Below are positions 10,501-17,473 of a DNA stretch of 28,304 nt, piece after piece (within the stretch, counting starts at the first letter, position 1; the number at the start of each line of letters is the position of its first letter). The position numbers and the translations under genes were made by a program. The DNA is from Bacilli bacterium (GTDB lineage: Bacteria; Bacillota_I; Bacilli_A; RFN20; CAG-826). The stretch spans positions 1-28,304 of the forward strand of contig JAILRR010000048.1 of NCBI GenBank assembly GCA_024698065.1, written 5' to 3'. A model generated the notes under the pieces. It was not told the origin of the DNA. It did no database searches and saw only the letters and a list, made by a program, of their open reading frames with translations.

Positions 10501-11257
10501 CGAATTTGATTCGGCTAAGGCCATGAGGGACGCAGGGGCGACCGTTAAAATCTTCGTCATCAATAACCTCGATACCAAACACCTCAACGAATCCATCAAG
10601 GAATTCGCCGAAGAAGTGAAGAAGAGCCAAATCATCTTTATCCCAGGCGGATTCAGCGGTGGTGATGAACCAGATGGCTCCGCCAAATTCATCACTTCCT
10701 TCTTCAGGAACGAAGCGATCAAGAATGCCGTCACCGACCTTCTTGAGAACAGAGAAGGCTTGATGCTTGGCATCTGTAATGGCTTCCAGGCCTTAATCAA
10801 GCTCGGTCTTGTCCCATATGGCAAGATCATGGATACCGACGAGTCTTTCCCAACCCTTACCTTCAACACAATCGCTAGACACCAGTCGAAGATCGTTAGA
10901 ACGAGAATCGCCTCAAATAAATCGCCATGGTTAGCTAGAACCAAGGTCGGTGACGTCTATAACGTTGCCATCTCACATGGCGAAGGCCGCTTCTTTGCTA
11001 GCGAAGAGCTTGTGAGAGAACTTGCTAAAAATGGTCAAATTGCTACGCAATATGTTAATCTTAAAGGCGAAGCAACCGACGATATTCGTTATAACCCAAA
11101 TAACTCAGTCTTAGCCGTCGAAGGCATTACATCTTTCGATGGTCGAGTCCTTGGTAAGATGGGTCACAGCGAACGTATCGGAAATGGATTATATAAGAAC
11201 GTCTACGGCGAATATGACATGGAAATGTTTAAGTCCGCGGTTATGTTCTTCAAATAA
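7571..11257 (+). CDS. purL: Phosphoribosylformylglycinamidine synthase, large single-chain PurL
   Basis: Converts FGAR, glutamine and ATP to FGAM. At 1228 residues it is the single-polypeptide form, combining PurS-like linker, two AIRS-like synthetase halves and a C-terminal class I glutaminase; no separate purQ or purS is seen. The synthetase part has FKNETHNHPTEIEPFGGAAT. The glutaminase part has PGTNCEFD, GGFSGGDEPDGSA, GICNGFQ with the nucleophile Cys1069, and HGEGRF with His1136 and Glu1138. The sequence style fits the clostridial-type long PurL subfamily. It starts with a one-base overlap with purD and has an AAAGGAG site within the purD end. Confidence 0.96.
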   Translation: MVNRVYVEKKPGLQNEASALYNEFKNLVGIKGLKSLRILNRYDLENIDAKVLEKAIRTVLSEPQLDDVYTELPASKGLVFAVEYLPGQFDQRADSAAQCIQIMAVIDKPIIKTAKVYILEGELSDEEVAAVKKYVINPVEAREASLELPSTLKTQYVIPTTVKTLTGFINKTREELAAFIKENGLAMDLDDIAFCQSYFRSEKRDPTITEIKMIDTYWSDHCRHTTFLTTIDNVSFEDKEIQETYEEYIACRKELNRTKPVNLMDIGTLAAKVLKKRGVLEKLDESEEINACTVKIDVKVDGKTEKWLLLFKNETHNHPTEIEPFGGAATCIGGAIRDPLSGRSYVYAAMRVTGAGDPTVPLSETIQGKLPQRKLVQTAAAGYSSYGNQIGLATGIVDEIYHPGYVAKRMEIGAVIAATPAENVRRECPSDGDIVILLGGRTGRDGVGGATGSSKAHNAHSVETCGAEVQKGNAPEERKLQRLFRNKEACQMIKRCNDFGAGGVSVAIGELADGLSINLNAVPKKYEGLDGTELAISESQERMAVVVEKENVDAFLAIADKENLEATVVAVVTENPRLVMKWNDKVIVDISREFLNSNGAEKHIDILASKPFDYKKEVEGDFASNLKALAGDLNICSKRGLSERFDSTIGAGAVTMPFGGKYQRTPVQTMVTKISVEEKHTDDCSFMSWGYNPFIMEKNPYQGAYLSVVESISKLIASGAKFEDVYLSFQEYFKKPMKDPRRWGEPLSALLGAFKAQLDYGVAAIGGKDSMSGSFEKLDVPPTLVSFAVTTGNVNEVITNEFKEAGSKVYLLKPVYEKNGLPNAENLKALFKKIEELNAKGLIKSCFTPTLGGVAEAVMKAAIGNGYGFKFNSELTLNDIYGYAYGSFMVETNEKLDGLYVGEVTNDAKYVYQNEEVSASDIDALYEGKLESVYPTLEKKESKIYESFSYEKEAKAHASKHYDEVRVLIPVFPGTNCEFDSAKAMRDAGATVKIFVINNLDTKHLNESIKEFAEEVKKSQIIFIPGGFSGGDEPDGSAKFITSFFRNEAIKNAVTDLLENREGLMLGICNGFQALIKLGLVPYGKIMDTDESFPTLTFNTIARHQSKIVRTRIASNKSPWLARTKVGDVYNVAISHGEGRFFASEELVRELAKNGQIATQYVNLKGEATDDIRYNPNNSVLAVEGITSFDGRVLGKMGHSERIGNGLYKNVYGEYDMEMFKSAVMFFK

Positions 11258-11279
11258 AAAATCTTAGGAGGAAAAAAAG

Positions 11280-12943
11280 ATGCTTACAGACATCGAAATC
11301 GCTCAAAAGTGCGAGAAGAAGACTATCTTCGAAATCGCAACAATCGCCGGGGTCGACGACAAATACCTCGAGCCTTATGGCAAATACAAGGCCAAGGTCG
11401 ACTACGCCCTCTTAAAAGAAGGACGCAAGAAAGGCAAATTGATCCTTGTCACCGCAATCACCCCAACTCCAGCAGGCGAAGGCAAAACCACAACAAGCAT
11501 TGGTCTTGCCGACGGTCTTAGAAAGATCGGCAAGAACACAATCGCAGCCTTAAGAGAACCATCTCTTGGCCCAGTCTTTGGTATCAAAGGCGGCGCTGCC
11601 GGCGGTGGATACGCCCAAGTCGTCCCAATGGAAGACATCAACCTTCACTTCACCGGTGACTTCCACGCCATCACCACGGCCAACAACCTTCTCTGCGCTC
11701 TTCTCGATAACTCAATCCAGCAAGGCAATCCTTTAGGAATCGACAACCGCAAAATCGTCATCAAGAGATGCCTTGATATGAATGACCGCCAGCTCAGATT
11801 CGTCGTCGATGGTCTTGGTGGCAAAGCCAATGGCACCCCAAGAGAAGATGGATTTGACATCACCGTCGCAACTGAGATGATGGCTATCTTCTGTCTTGCC
11901 ACCTCAATCAACGACTTAAAGGAAAGAATCGGCAGAATGGTCGTCGCCTACACCTATGACGACAAACCAGTCACCGCCAAAGACCTCCATGCCGTCGGTG
12001 CGATGACCGCTCTTCTCAAAGACGCCATCAAACCAAACCTCGTCCAAACTCTTGAAGGTACCCCATGCTTCGTCCATGGTGGTCCATTCGCCAATATCGC
12101 CCATGGCTGCAACTCCGTCACTGCCACGAACATGGCTATGTCGCTTGCCGACTACACCGTCACGGAAGCCGGATTCGGTGCTGACTTAGGCGCTGAGAAG
12201 TTCCTTGATATCAAATGCCGTTTAGCCGGCCTCAAACCTGACTGCGTCGTCATGGTCGCTACCGTGAGAGCCCTTAAGATGCACGGTGGCTTAAAGAAGA
12301 CCGAACTTGGCAAAGAAGACCTTGTTGCCCTTGAAAAAGGCCTTCCAAACCTTCTTAGACATATTGACAACATTGTGTCCGTCTATCATCTTCCATGCGT
12401 CGTCGCGATCAACCGCTTCCCAACTGACACCGATGCTGAAATCGAACTCGTCGAGAAAAAGTGCAAAGAACTCGGCGTCAACGTCAAGCTCTCAACCGTT
12501 GGGCTGATGGTGGCAATGGTGGCATCGAACTTGCGAAAGAAGTGGTCCGCCTTTGCGAAGAACCAAACAACTTCACCTTCAGCTATGAACTTGATAACTC
12601 TATCGAGGATAAGCTCGACCAAATCGTCAAGAAGATCTACCATGGCAGCCACGTCGTTCTTACCCCAGCCGCCAAGAAGCAAGCCGCTAGACTTGAGGAA
12701 CTCGGATTCAGAAACCTCCCAATCTGCGTCGCTAAGACCCAATACTCGTTCTCTGATGACCAGAACAAACTTGGCGCTCCAGAGAACTTCGAAGTCACCG
12801 TCAGGAACATCAAAGTCAGCGCAGGCGCCGGCTTCATCGTTGCCTTGACTGGCGAGATCATGACCATGCCAGGCCTTCCAAAAGTACCTGCTGCCAATAA
12901 CATCGATGTCGATGAAGATGGCAACATCTCTGGCTTATTCTAA
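11280..12943 (+). pseudogene. fhs: Formate--tetrahydrofolate ligase, interrupted by a one-base frameshift
   Basis: Makes 10-formyl-THF from formate, THF and ATP, the formyl donor for PurN and the AICAR transformylase in this operon. The N-terminal part has the P-loop-like TPAGEGKTT at residues 63-71. The frame from 11280 follows the family through NVKLSTV near 12499, then turns into unrelated sequence (ending 12848). The family-like continuation WADGGNGGIELAKEVV...VPAANNIDVDEDGNISGLF lies in the -1 frame and ends at TAA 12941-12943. Adding one T in GTTGGG at about 12499-12501 restores a 554-residue protein, the normal size. The rest of both parts looks intact, so this is either a very recent mutation or a sequence error. 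A strong AGGAGG site precedes the ATG. Confidence 0.9.
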
Positions 12944-12960
12944 AAAACCAAAAAAAGTTA

Positions 12961-12986
12961 AGGGCCCATCGGGCTCTTTTCTTTTT
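12961..12986 (+). terminator. Intrinsic terminator of the purine operon
   Basis: Stem AGGGCCC / GGGCTCT with a three-base ATC loop (one G-U pair), followed by TTTTCTTTTT. It starts 17 bases after the fhs stop and closes the pur-fhs run. Confidence 0.85.
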
Positions 12987-13004
12987 GCGTGGTCTCTTGG
13001 TCTA

Positions 13005-13034
13005 TTTACTCGCTCTTGGCAAAAGTGCTAATAT
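13005..13034 (+). promoter_or_regulatory. Promoter of the lipase-like gene, leaderless type
   Basis: A -35-like TTTACT (13005-13010), an 18-base spacer and an extended -10 TGCTAATAT (hexamer 13029-13034). Seven bases separate the hexamer from the ATG at 13042, so transcription would begin at or within the start codon. No ribosome site is present. Confidence 0.55.
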
Positions 13035-13041
13035 CAAGCCT

Positions 13042-13824
13042 ATGGAAACCCGTTATCCGATCATCCTTGTGCATGGTCTTGCTGTAAGGGACTGCGTTTT
13101 CATGAAGCCTTTTGGCCAGATTGAGCGAATCCTCAAAATTCAGGGTTACAAGGTCCATAGGAGCAAAATCGAATCCTTTGCCCCAATCGAGCACAACGCC
13201 GATGTCCTTAAGCAGGAAATTCTTGAGATCGAGAAAGAACACGGGACTGACAAAGTTAATATCGTCGCCCATTCAAAAGGTGGGCTAGACGCCAAATACA
13301 TGATCGAAAAACTCGGTATGGCCGAACATGTCGCGAGCTTTACGACCCTATGCACTCCACATAAAGGAACCCCAATCGCAAGAGGCATGATGAAACTCCC
13401 TCGCTGGATGCTTCGCGTCATGGCCTTCTTCGTCAACCTTTGGTACCGCATCCTTGGGGATAGACACCCTAATTCCTTAAAAGCGTTAGAACAGCTCGCC
13501 TCATGGAACCCGGTGGAAGAAGTGATCCTTAGGGTTGGAAGCGGAATCTACTGCCAAAGTTATTCGGCCACGCTAGAAAGAAGCAGGGACGATTTCGTCC
13601 TTGGCATCCCACTTGCTTTCTGCCATCACTTTGAGAAAGGCATGCCTTCTGATGGCCTGGTCACCGAAGATTCCGCCAAGTTCGGGGATTACAAAGGCCT
13701 TATGCTAGAAGGTTCCATCTCCCATAGTGACGTCTTTGATTTCATGGCCAAGAAAAAGAAGAAGGACCGTATATACGCCTTCTATTCATCCCTTTGCGAA
13801 GATCTCAAAGTGAGAGGTTTTTAA
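13042..13824 (+). CDS. Alpha/beta-hydrolase, triacylglycerol lipase-like
   Basis: Predicted serine ester hydrolase of the lipase/PGAP1-like type. The start at 13042 gives METRYPIILVHGL, the usual first strand and oxyanion-hole His-Gly; the frame is open upstream to 12985 but that part overlaps the promoter. The protein is 260 residues. The nucleophile elbow is AHSKGG with Ser78. A later DGLVTEDSAKFGDYKG is a good place for the catalytic Asp region, and ISHSDVFDF supplies the likely catalytic His. There is no signal peptide or membrane helix, so a cytoplasmic or membrane-peripheral enzyme is likely. It stands alone between a terminator and the next promoter. The substrate cannot be read from sequence. 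Confidence 0.82.
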   Translation: METRYPIILVHGLAVRDCVFMKPFGQIERILKIQGYKVHRSKIESFAPIEHNADVLKQEILEIEKEHGTDKVNIVAHSKGGLDAKYMIEKLGMAEHVASFTTLCTPHKGTPIARGMMKLPRWMLRVMAFFVNLWYRILGDRHPNSLKALEQLASWNPVEEVILRVGSGIYCQSYSATLERSRDDFVLGIPLAFCHHFEKGMPSDGLVTEDSAKFGDYKGLMLEGSISHSDVFDFMAKKKKKDRIYAFYSSLCEDLKVRGF

Positions 13825-13868
13825 TAGATATACTTATCCCTGCTTTTTCTTTTTCTCAAAAAATCTTC

Positions 13869-13888
13869 AGCAAAATATATATTTTGCT
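13869..13888. promoter_or_regulatory. Perfect 20-bp palindrome, candidate operator
   Basis: AGCAAAATATATATTTTGCT is its own reverse complement. It abuts the predicted -35 hexamer of the GT8-PlsC gene (they share base 13888), a typical place for a repressor or activator site. The right 11 bases, TATATTTTGCT, recur at 25561-25571 just upstream of the minus-strand membrane protein gene that starts at 25555. No regulator is assigned. Confidence 0.5.
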
Positions 13889-13916
13889 TGAATAGAGGTC
13901 TTTTTGGGGCTAGTTT
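13888..13916 (+). promoter_or_regulatory. Promoter of the GT8-PlsC / CrtO-like operon
   Basis: TTGAAT (13888-13893), a 17-base spacer and TAGTTT (13911-13916). A leader of about 30 bases would precede the ATG at 13955, which has a strong AGGAGG site. Confidence 0.45.
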
Positions 13917-13954
13917 TGTATTGTTGTGTAAACACCAACATAGGAGGGCCTTCT

Positions 13955-15769
13955 ATGCCAAAAAAAGAAACAGTCCGCCTCTTCTTCACGCTAGACGATA
14001 ATTACATTCCGTTTCTATCGACCACGCTCGCGAGCATCGTGAGCCATGCGTCGTCCCAATACAAATATCACATCACAGTCATCCATGATGGTTTATCGTT
14101 AGAAAGCAAGAGAGCGATCCGCGCATTCGCCAAAGAGAATTTCTCAATCTCTTTCTTCAATGTCTCCGCCTTCGTCAATTCTTTGGCGGTCAAGCTTGAT
14201 GTCCGCGATTATTACACCATCACGACCTATTACCGTTTATTCTTGCCTGATCTCTTCCCAACCCTCAGCAAAGGTTTATACCTCGATAGCGATATCGTTC
14301 TTTGCGAGGATGTTGCGAAGCTCTATTTCACCGATATGGGCGATAACCTTGTCGGAGCGATTCCAGATGCCTCCGTCCAGCTTTTCCCAGAATTCTCCAA
14401 TTACGTCGACAAGGTCATTGCGGTGGACCACACCAAATATTTCAATGCCGGCGTCCTTCTCATGAACTTCAAAGCCCTTAGGCAATTTGGGCTTCAGAAA
14501 CGTTTCCTTGACCTCATCAAGAAAGTCTCTTTCAAAGTCGCTCAGGACCAGGATGTTTTGAATTATCTTTGCAAAGACAGGGTCAAATACGTCGATCCCA
14601 GATGGAATGTCATGCCGTTAGGGGAGAAAGTCGAAGATCCTTACCTTATCCATTACAACCTCATGTTCAAGCCATGGAACCTCAAGAACATCATGTATGA
14701 GGACCGTTTCTTTGAATATGCTGAGAAAGCGGGCGTCAAAGATTCCATCATCAAAAACCGCGACGCAATTCCTCAATCGACGGTCGATGACATCCTCAAA
14801 GGCGTCGATAGCGTAAAGGCCTTCTGCAATCAAGAAGCCTCAAAAGCCGATGAATATCATGAGAAACTCGGCGACAAGAAGCCGAAAGAGCGTTATCAGA
14901 GCCTTGAACAACGCATTAGGAAAGAAGAGATCTTCCCTGTCACTTTGAGCAAAGAAAGGCAAGCCATCCTTGCCAAAATCGAGGAACTCGAGAGGGAAGG
15001 ACGTTTCGATGTCGATGTCGAAAACGATCCGCCATTCCAGCACCTCATGCCTGGGGATGTTGATTATCTCAGGAGGAAATGGTCGAGCAAATTCAAGACC
15101 TTCCTCGCTAATTACTATTCACGCCGTTACTTCAAACACCAGATCAAAAAAGGCCGCATCATCATCGATGGCGTCACTGGCCTAGAGAACCTTAGAAGCG
15201 TGAAGAAAGGCGCTATCATCACAGCGAACCATTTCTCTCCATTCGACAGCGTTCCGATCCATCTCATCGCGAGGAAATACGCTAGAACAAAGAAGCTCTT
15301 CAAAATTATCAGAGAAGGCAACTATACGATGCCTGGTCTATATGGCTTCTTCCTTAGGAACTGCTATACCTTGCCTTTGGCAACGAACCCAACCGTCATG
15401 AGGGATTTCCTTAGGTCGATCGATAAAGTCCTCAAAAAAGGAAACCTCATCCTCATCTACCCAGAGCAGTCGATGTGGTGGAATTACCGCAAACCAAAAC
15501 CTCTTAAAAACGGCGCTTTCATCTTTGCCGCGAAGAATAACGTTCCAGTCATCCCAACTTTCATCACCATGCGCGATACCGACAAGGTTGATGAGAATGG
15601 TGCTTTCATCCAAGCCTATACCCTTCATATCTTGGAGCCAATCTATCCTGAGAAGGATTTCTCCCAACAAGAGAATGTGGCCTATATGAAGAAAGCCAAT
15701 GAGGCTGAATGGAAAGAGGTTTACGAGAAGGTCTATGGTGAGAAGCTCTCTTACCTAACCAAAGAATAA
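13955..15769 (+). CDS. Fusion protein: family 8 glycosyltransferase plus PlsC-type acyltransferase
   Basis: The 604-residue protein joins two enzymes. Residues about 1-285 form a GT8 glycosyltransferase: the metal-binding DSD at 111-113, then KYFNAGVLLMN, AQDQDVLNYL and IHYNLMFKPWN, all typical of the LPS galactosyl/glucosyltransferase-like group. Residues about 285-400 form a charged, probably helical linker. Residues about 410-600 form an acyltransferase of the PlsC (lysophosphatidic acid acyltransferase) superfamily with the H-x4-D motif NHFSPFD (His426, Asp431) and IYPEQSMWW in place of the usual PEGTR (Glu504). The start at 13955 is set by AGGAGG eight bases upstream; the frame is open to 13904 but lacks a site there. 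A CrtO-like acyltransferase follows one base after the stop. Synthesis of an acylated glycoconjugate or glycolipid is inferred; donor and acceptor are unknown. Confidence 0.85.
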   Translation: MPKKETVRLFFTLDDNYIPFLSTTLASIVSHASSQYKYHITVIHDGLSLESKRAIRAFAKENFSISFFNVSAFVNSLAVKLDVRDYYTITTYYRLFLPDLFPTLSKGLYLDSDIVLCEDVAKLYFTDMGDNLVGAIPDASVQLFPEFSNYVDKVIAVDHTKYFNAGVLLMNFKALRQFGLQKRFLDLIKKVSFKVAQDQDVLNYLCKDRVKYVDPRWNVMPLGEKVEDPYLIHYNLMFKPWNLKNIMYEDRFFEYAEKAGVKDSIIKNRDAIPQSTVDDILKGVDSVKAFCNQEASKADEYHEKLGDKKPKERYQSLEQRIRKEEIFPVTLSKERQAILAKIEELEREGRFDVDVENDPPFQHLMPGDVDYLRRKWSSKFKTFLANYYSRRYFKHQIKKGRIIIDGVTGLENLRSVKKGAIITANHFSPFDSVPIHLIARKYARTKKLFKIIREGNYTMPGLYGFFLRNCYTLPLATNPTVMRDFLRSIDKVLKKGNLILIYPEQSMWWNYRKPKPLKNGAFIFAAKNNVPVIPTFITMRDTDKVDENGAFIQAYTLHILEPIYPEKDFSQQENVAYMKKANEAEWKEVYEKVYGEKLSYLTKE

Positions 15770-15770
15770 A

Positions 15771-16364
15771 ATGCTTGTCTATTCTCTTATCATCGTCTTG
15801 GGTGGCATAAGCATCGCCCTCCTCAATATCTTCTTTAACCCTCAATTTGCCGACAAACCATGGGTTTACGCTTTGTTAACGCTAGGCCTAATCATCATGG
15901 TGATCCTCATTGATGGTTTGGTGGCTTTCCTCGTCAGAAGGCTTCCAGAGAAGTGGTTCAAAGAGGAGAAAGGCATCCTTAAGACCACGAAGTTTGAGCT
16001 AAAGCTCTATAACTTCCTCCGTGTCTCGAAATGGAAGGAACATGTCCCGGAATTAGGGAGTTTCACCGGTTTCCATAAAAACAAGGTGACCAATCCCTTC
16101 GATAGCGAATACCTTGCCCGTTTCATCTTGGAGGCGAGATATGGTGCGGTCATCCATTTCGCAAGCGTACCAACATCCTTCCTCGTCTTGCTCTTAGACG
16201 TCTGGATGTACACTGGCCCATCAAGTATCTGGCTGACGATCGCTCTTCCTGTTGCGGTGGTGAACGCTATCCTCATTCTCCTTCCTGCCTTCGTTCTCAA
16301 ATACAATCTTCCAAAGCTACAAAGGCTATATCAGGTTAGCTTAGCTAAAAAGAAAAAAGACTGA
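15771..16364 (+). CDS. CrtO-like integral membrane acyltransferase (glycosyl-diaponeurosporenoate acyltransferase family)
   Basis: A 197-residue protein with about four membrane helices (roughly residues 3-21, 33-55, 128-147 and 155-178). The soluble block SKWKEHVPELGSF (86-98), the GFHKNK segment, the conserved Glu121 and His129 in FILEARYGAVIHF, and KYNLPKLQRLY at 178-187 match the CrtO acyltransferase family, known from staphyloxanthin synthesis. No carotenoid genes are nearby, so a carotenoid role is unlikely; acylation of a sugar made by the upstream GT8-PlsC protein is a better inference. The ATG lies one base after the preceding TAA with no clear ribosome site, suggesting coupling. Its own TGA stop lies inside the 5' arm of the terminator. 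Confidence 0.68.
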   Translation: MLVYSLIIVLGGISIALLNIFFNPQFADKPWVYALLTLGLIIMVILIDGLVAFLVRRLPEKWFKEEKGILKTTKFELKLYNFLRVSKWKEHVPELGSFTGFHKNKVTNPFDSEYLARFILEARYGAVIHFASVPTSFLVLLLDVWMYTGPSSIWLTIALPVAVVNAILILLPAFVLKYNLPKLQRLYQVSLAKKKKD

Positions 16365-16384
16365 CGGTTTGTCAGTCTTTTTGC
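16354..16384 (+). terminator. Intrinsic terminator overlapping the CrtO-like stop codon
   Basis: Stem AAAGACTGAC / GTCAGTCTTT with loop GGTTT, followed by a short T-run; the A-tract on the 5' side could also terminate minus-strand transcripts. The gene's TGA (16362-16364) is part of the stem. Confidence 0.85.
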
Positions 16385-16429
16385 TAGCACAATCAGTGTG
16401 ACCTAACTCAGTTAATGCCTTTATTCGAA

Positions 16430-16463
16430 CGGCGATGAGTTTGACTTAATCGCCGCCTTTTTT
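16430..16463 (+). terminator. Second intrinsic terminator-like hairpin
   Basis: Arms CGGCGAT and ATCGCCG around a 12-base loop, then CC and seven T residues. It lies only about 50 bases after the previous terminator with no gene between, so it is either a backup or the end of a short independent RNA. Confidence 0.65.
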
Positions 16464-16489
16464 ATATAGTAATCACATAGATTTAAGGG

Positions 16490-16545
16490 GTTGTTTTGCT
16501 GCCGAAGAGCCTCTCGGCTCGTTCCGTCCTGGTCCGCGGCAATAA
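16490..16545 (+). ncRNA. GC-rich structured element, candidate RNA leader or small RNA
   Basis: A compact foldable block in an otherwise AT-rich spacer. An outer stem TGCTGC / GCGGCA encloses a strong hairpin GAGCC-TCTC-GGCTC that can extend by GAA / TTC around one bulge. It lies between a terminator and the lipoprotein-like gene at 16588. I could not match it to a known RNA family by eye. No clear promoter is visible, and it could equally be a leader of the downstream gene. Confidence 0.3.
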
Positions 16546-16587
16546 TGAAATTGGTTTATCTCGGATCAATGGCGGAGAAAGGAATGA

Positions 16588-17370
16588 TTGCGTATTATGT
16601 CATCGGTTAGTAAAAGAACGACAACATTGCCTTTGATGGTTCTTTTTACGATGGTTCCCCTCTTTGCGTCTTGCACCGTGCATTTTGAGAAAGATTCTCC
16701 ATTCAAAAAGATGTTTGAGGAAAATGTCTTGTGGGCGGATGAAGAAGGCAAACTTACTGTCAATGTTCAGGGTCCATGTTGCGATTCGGGTTTTGCTAGG
16801 CTTTTGGTAAACGGAGAGGAGAAGAAAGCTACCGCTACCTTTAGTAGTGATAATTGGAGTGGTGTTGGAATGCATTTCAAACTCGAAGAAAGCATTCTTG
16901 GCTTGTCTCATGGCTTTTTCGGGCTCGAATTCAAAGAGGCAAAAGCCGATGATTCGGCCGTTTTTACTGTCCAATGGTCAGATGGCGTAGACGATCCATA
17001 TTTCAAAGATGGATCATTGATCACCCTCAGCAAAAGGCCGCTTCTTGAAAATGAATTTCTTGACGCAAAATACTGCGTGTTGGATCACTGGTGGGCACAA
17101 GACATCAAGGCGGAAATCTGTAACGTTGATGAAACGCCTTATACAGGGAAGGCAATCTTCACATACGAAACTGTCGAGATGGAATTCTTTTATCTTGAAG
17201 ATGGACAATTCAAGATAATGAACGATGAAGAGAAGGTTGCCGAAGGAAAATACTCTTTTGAAATAGACCGGATAACTCTTACGTTTGATGTTTATGGTTC
17301 GAATGTGTTTGGCGAAAACATGACGCTCTTAGATACATCGGCAATACAAAAAAACAAAGTGAGCGACTGA
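16588..17370 (+). CDS. Putative lipoprotein of unknown function
   Basis: Not recognised. The N-terminus has positive residues (SKRTTT), a hydrophobic stretch and PLFASC, a slightly imperfect lipobox (Phe at -3), so export and lipidation at that Cys are likely. The rest is acidic and soluble, probably beta-rich, with no repeat or catalytic motif that I can name. The start is either TTG 16588, close behind GGAGAAAGGA, or ATG 16597 with a longer gap; both keep the signal peptide. Codon use differs from the purine genes, with more TTG Leu and T-ending codons, which may mean a recently gained or weakly expressed gene. It is followed at 17474 by a convergent gene. Confidence 0.6.
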   Translation: MRIMSSVSKRTTTLPLMVLFTMVPLFASCTVHFEKDSPFKKMFEENVLWADEEGKLTVNVQGPCCDSGFARLLVNGEEKKATATFSSDNWSGVGMHFKLEESILGLSHGFFGLEFKEAKADDSAVFTVQWSDGVDDPYFKDGSLITLSKRPLLENEFLDAKYCVLDHWWAQDIKAEICNVDETPYTGKAIFTYETVEMEFFYLEDGQFKIMNDEEKVAEGKYSFEIDRITLTFDVYGSNVFGENMTLLDTSAIQKNKVSD

Positions 17371-17473
17371 TACGCCTTTAAAACCCTATCAAAATGAACG
17401 GTATGCGCTTAGAGGTTTTTTTACCCTGCCAACTAAACAGAGTTCGGTTTAATTTGCCAATCTATTCTTGATA

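Noticed and set aside
12490..12510. Programmed -1 frameshifting in fhs
   Set aside because: There is no X-XXY-YYZ slippery heptamer at the switch and no downstream stem-loop or pseudoknot that I can see; FTHFS is not known to use it.
13014..13024. CTTGGCAAAAG upstream of the lipase-like gene, identical to part of XRE operator 2
   Set aside because: Only one half-site; the left arm is missing, so an 11-base match is probably chance.
15771..16364. Carotenoid (staphyloxanthin-type) acyltransferase role for the CrtO-like protein
   Set aside because: No carotenoid synthesis genes occur in the window; the operon partner is a glycosyltransferase-acyltransferase fusion.
16500..16540. Likeness of the structured element to a small SRP RNA on the reverse strand
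   Set aside because: The conserved GGAAGGAAGCAG-type core is not matched; only scattered similarity remains.
16545..16610. A 21-codon upstream frame overlapping the lipoprotein start
   Set aside because: It has no ribosome site and is short enough to occur by chance.
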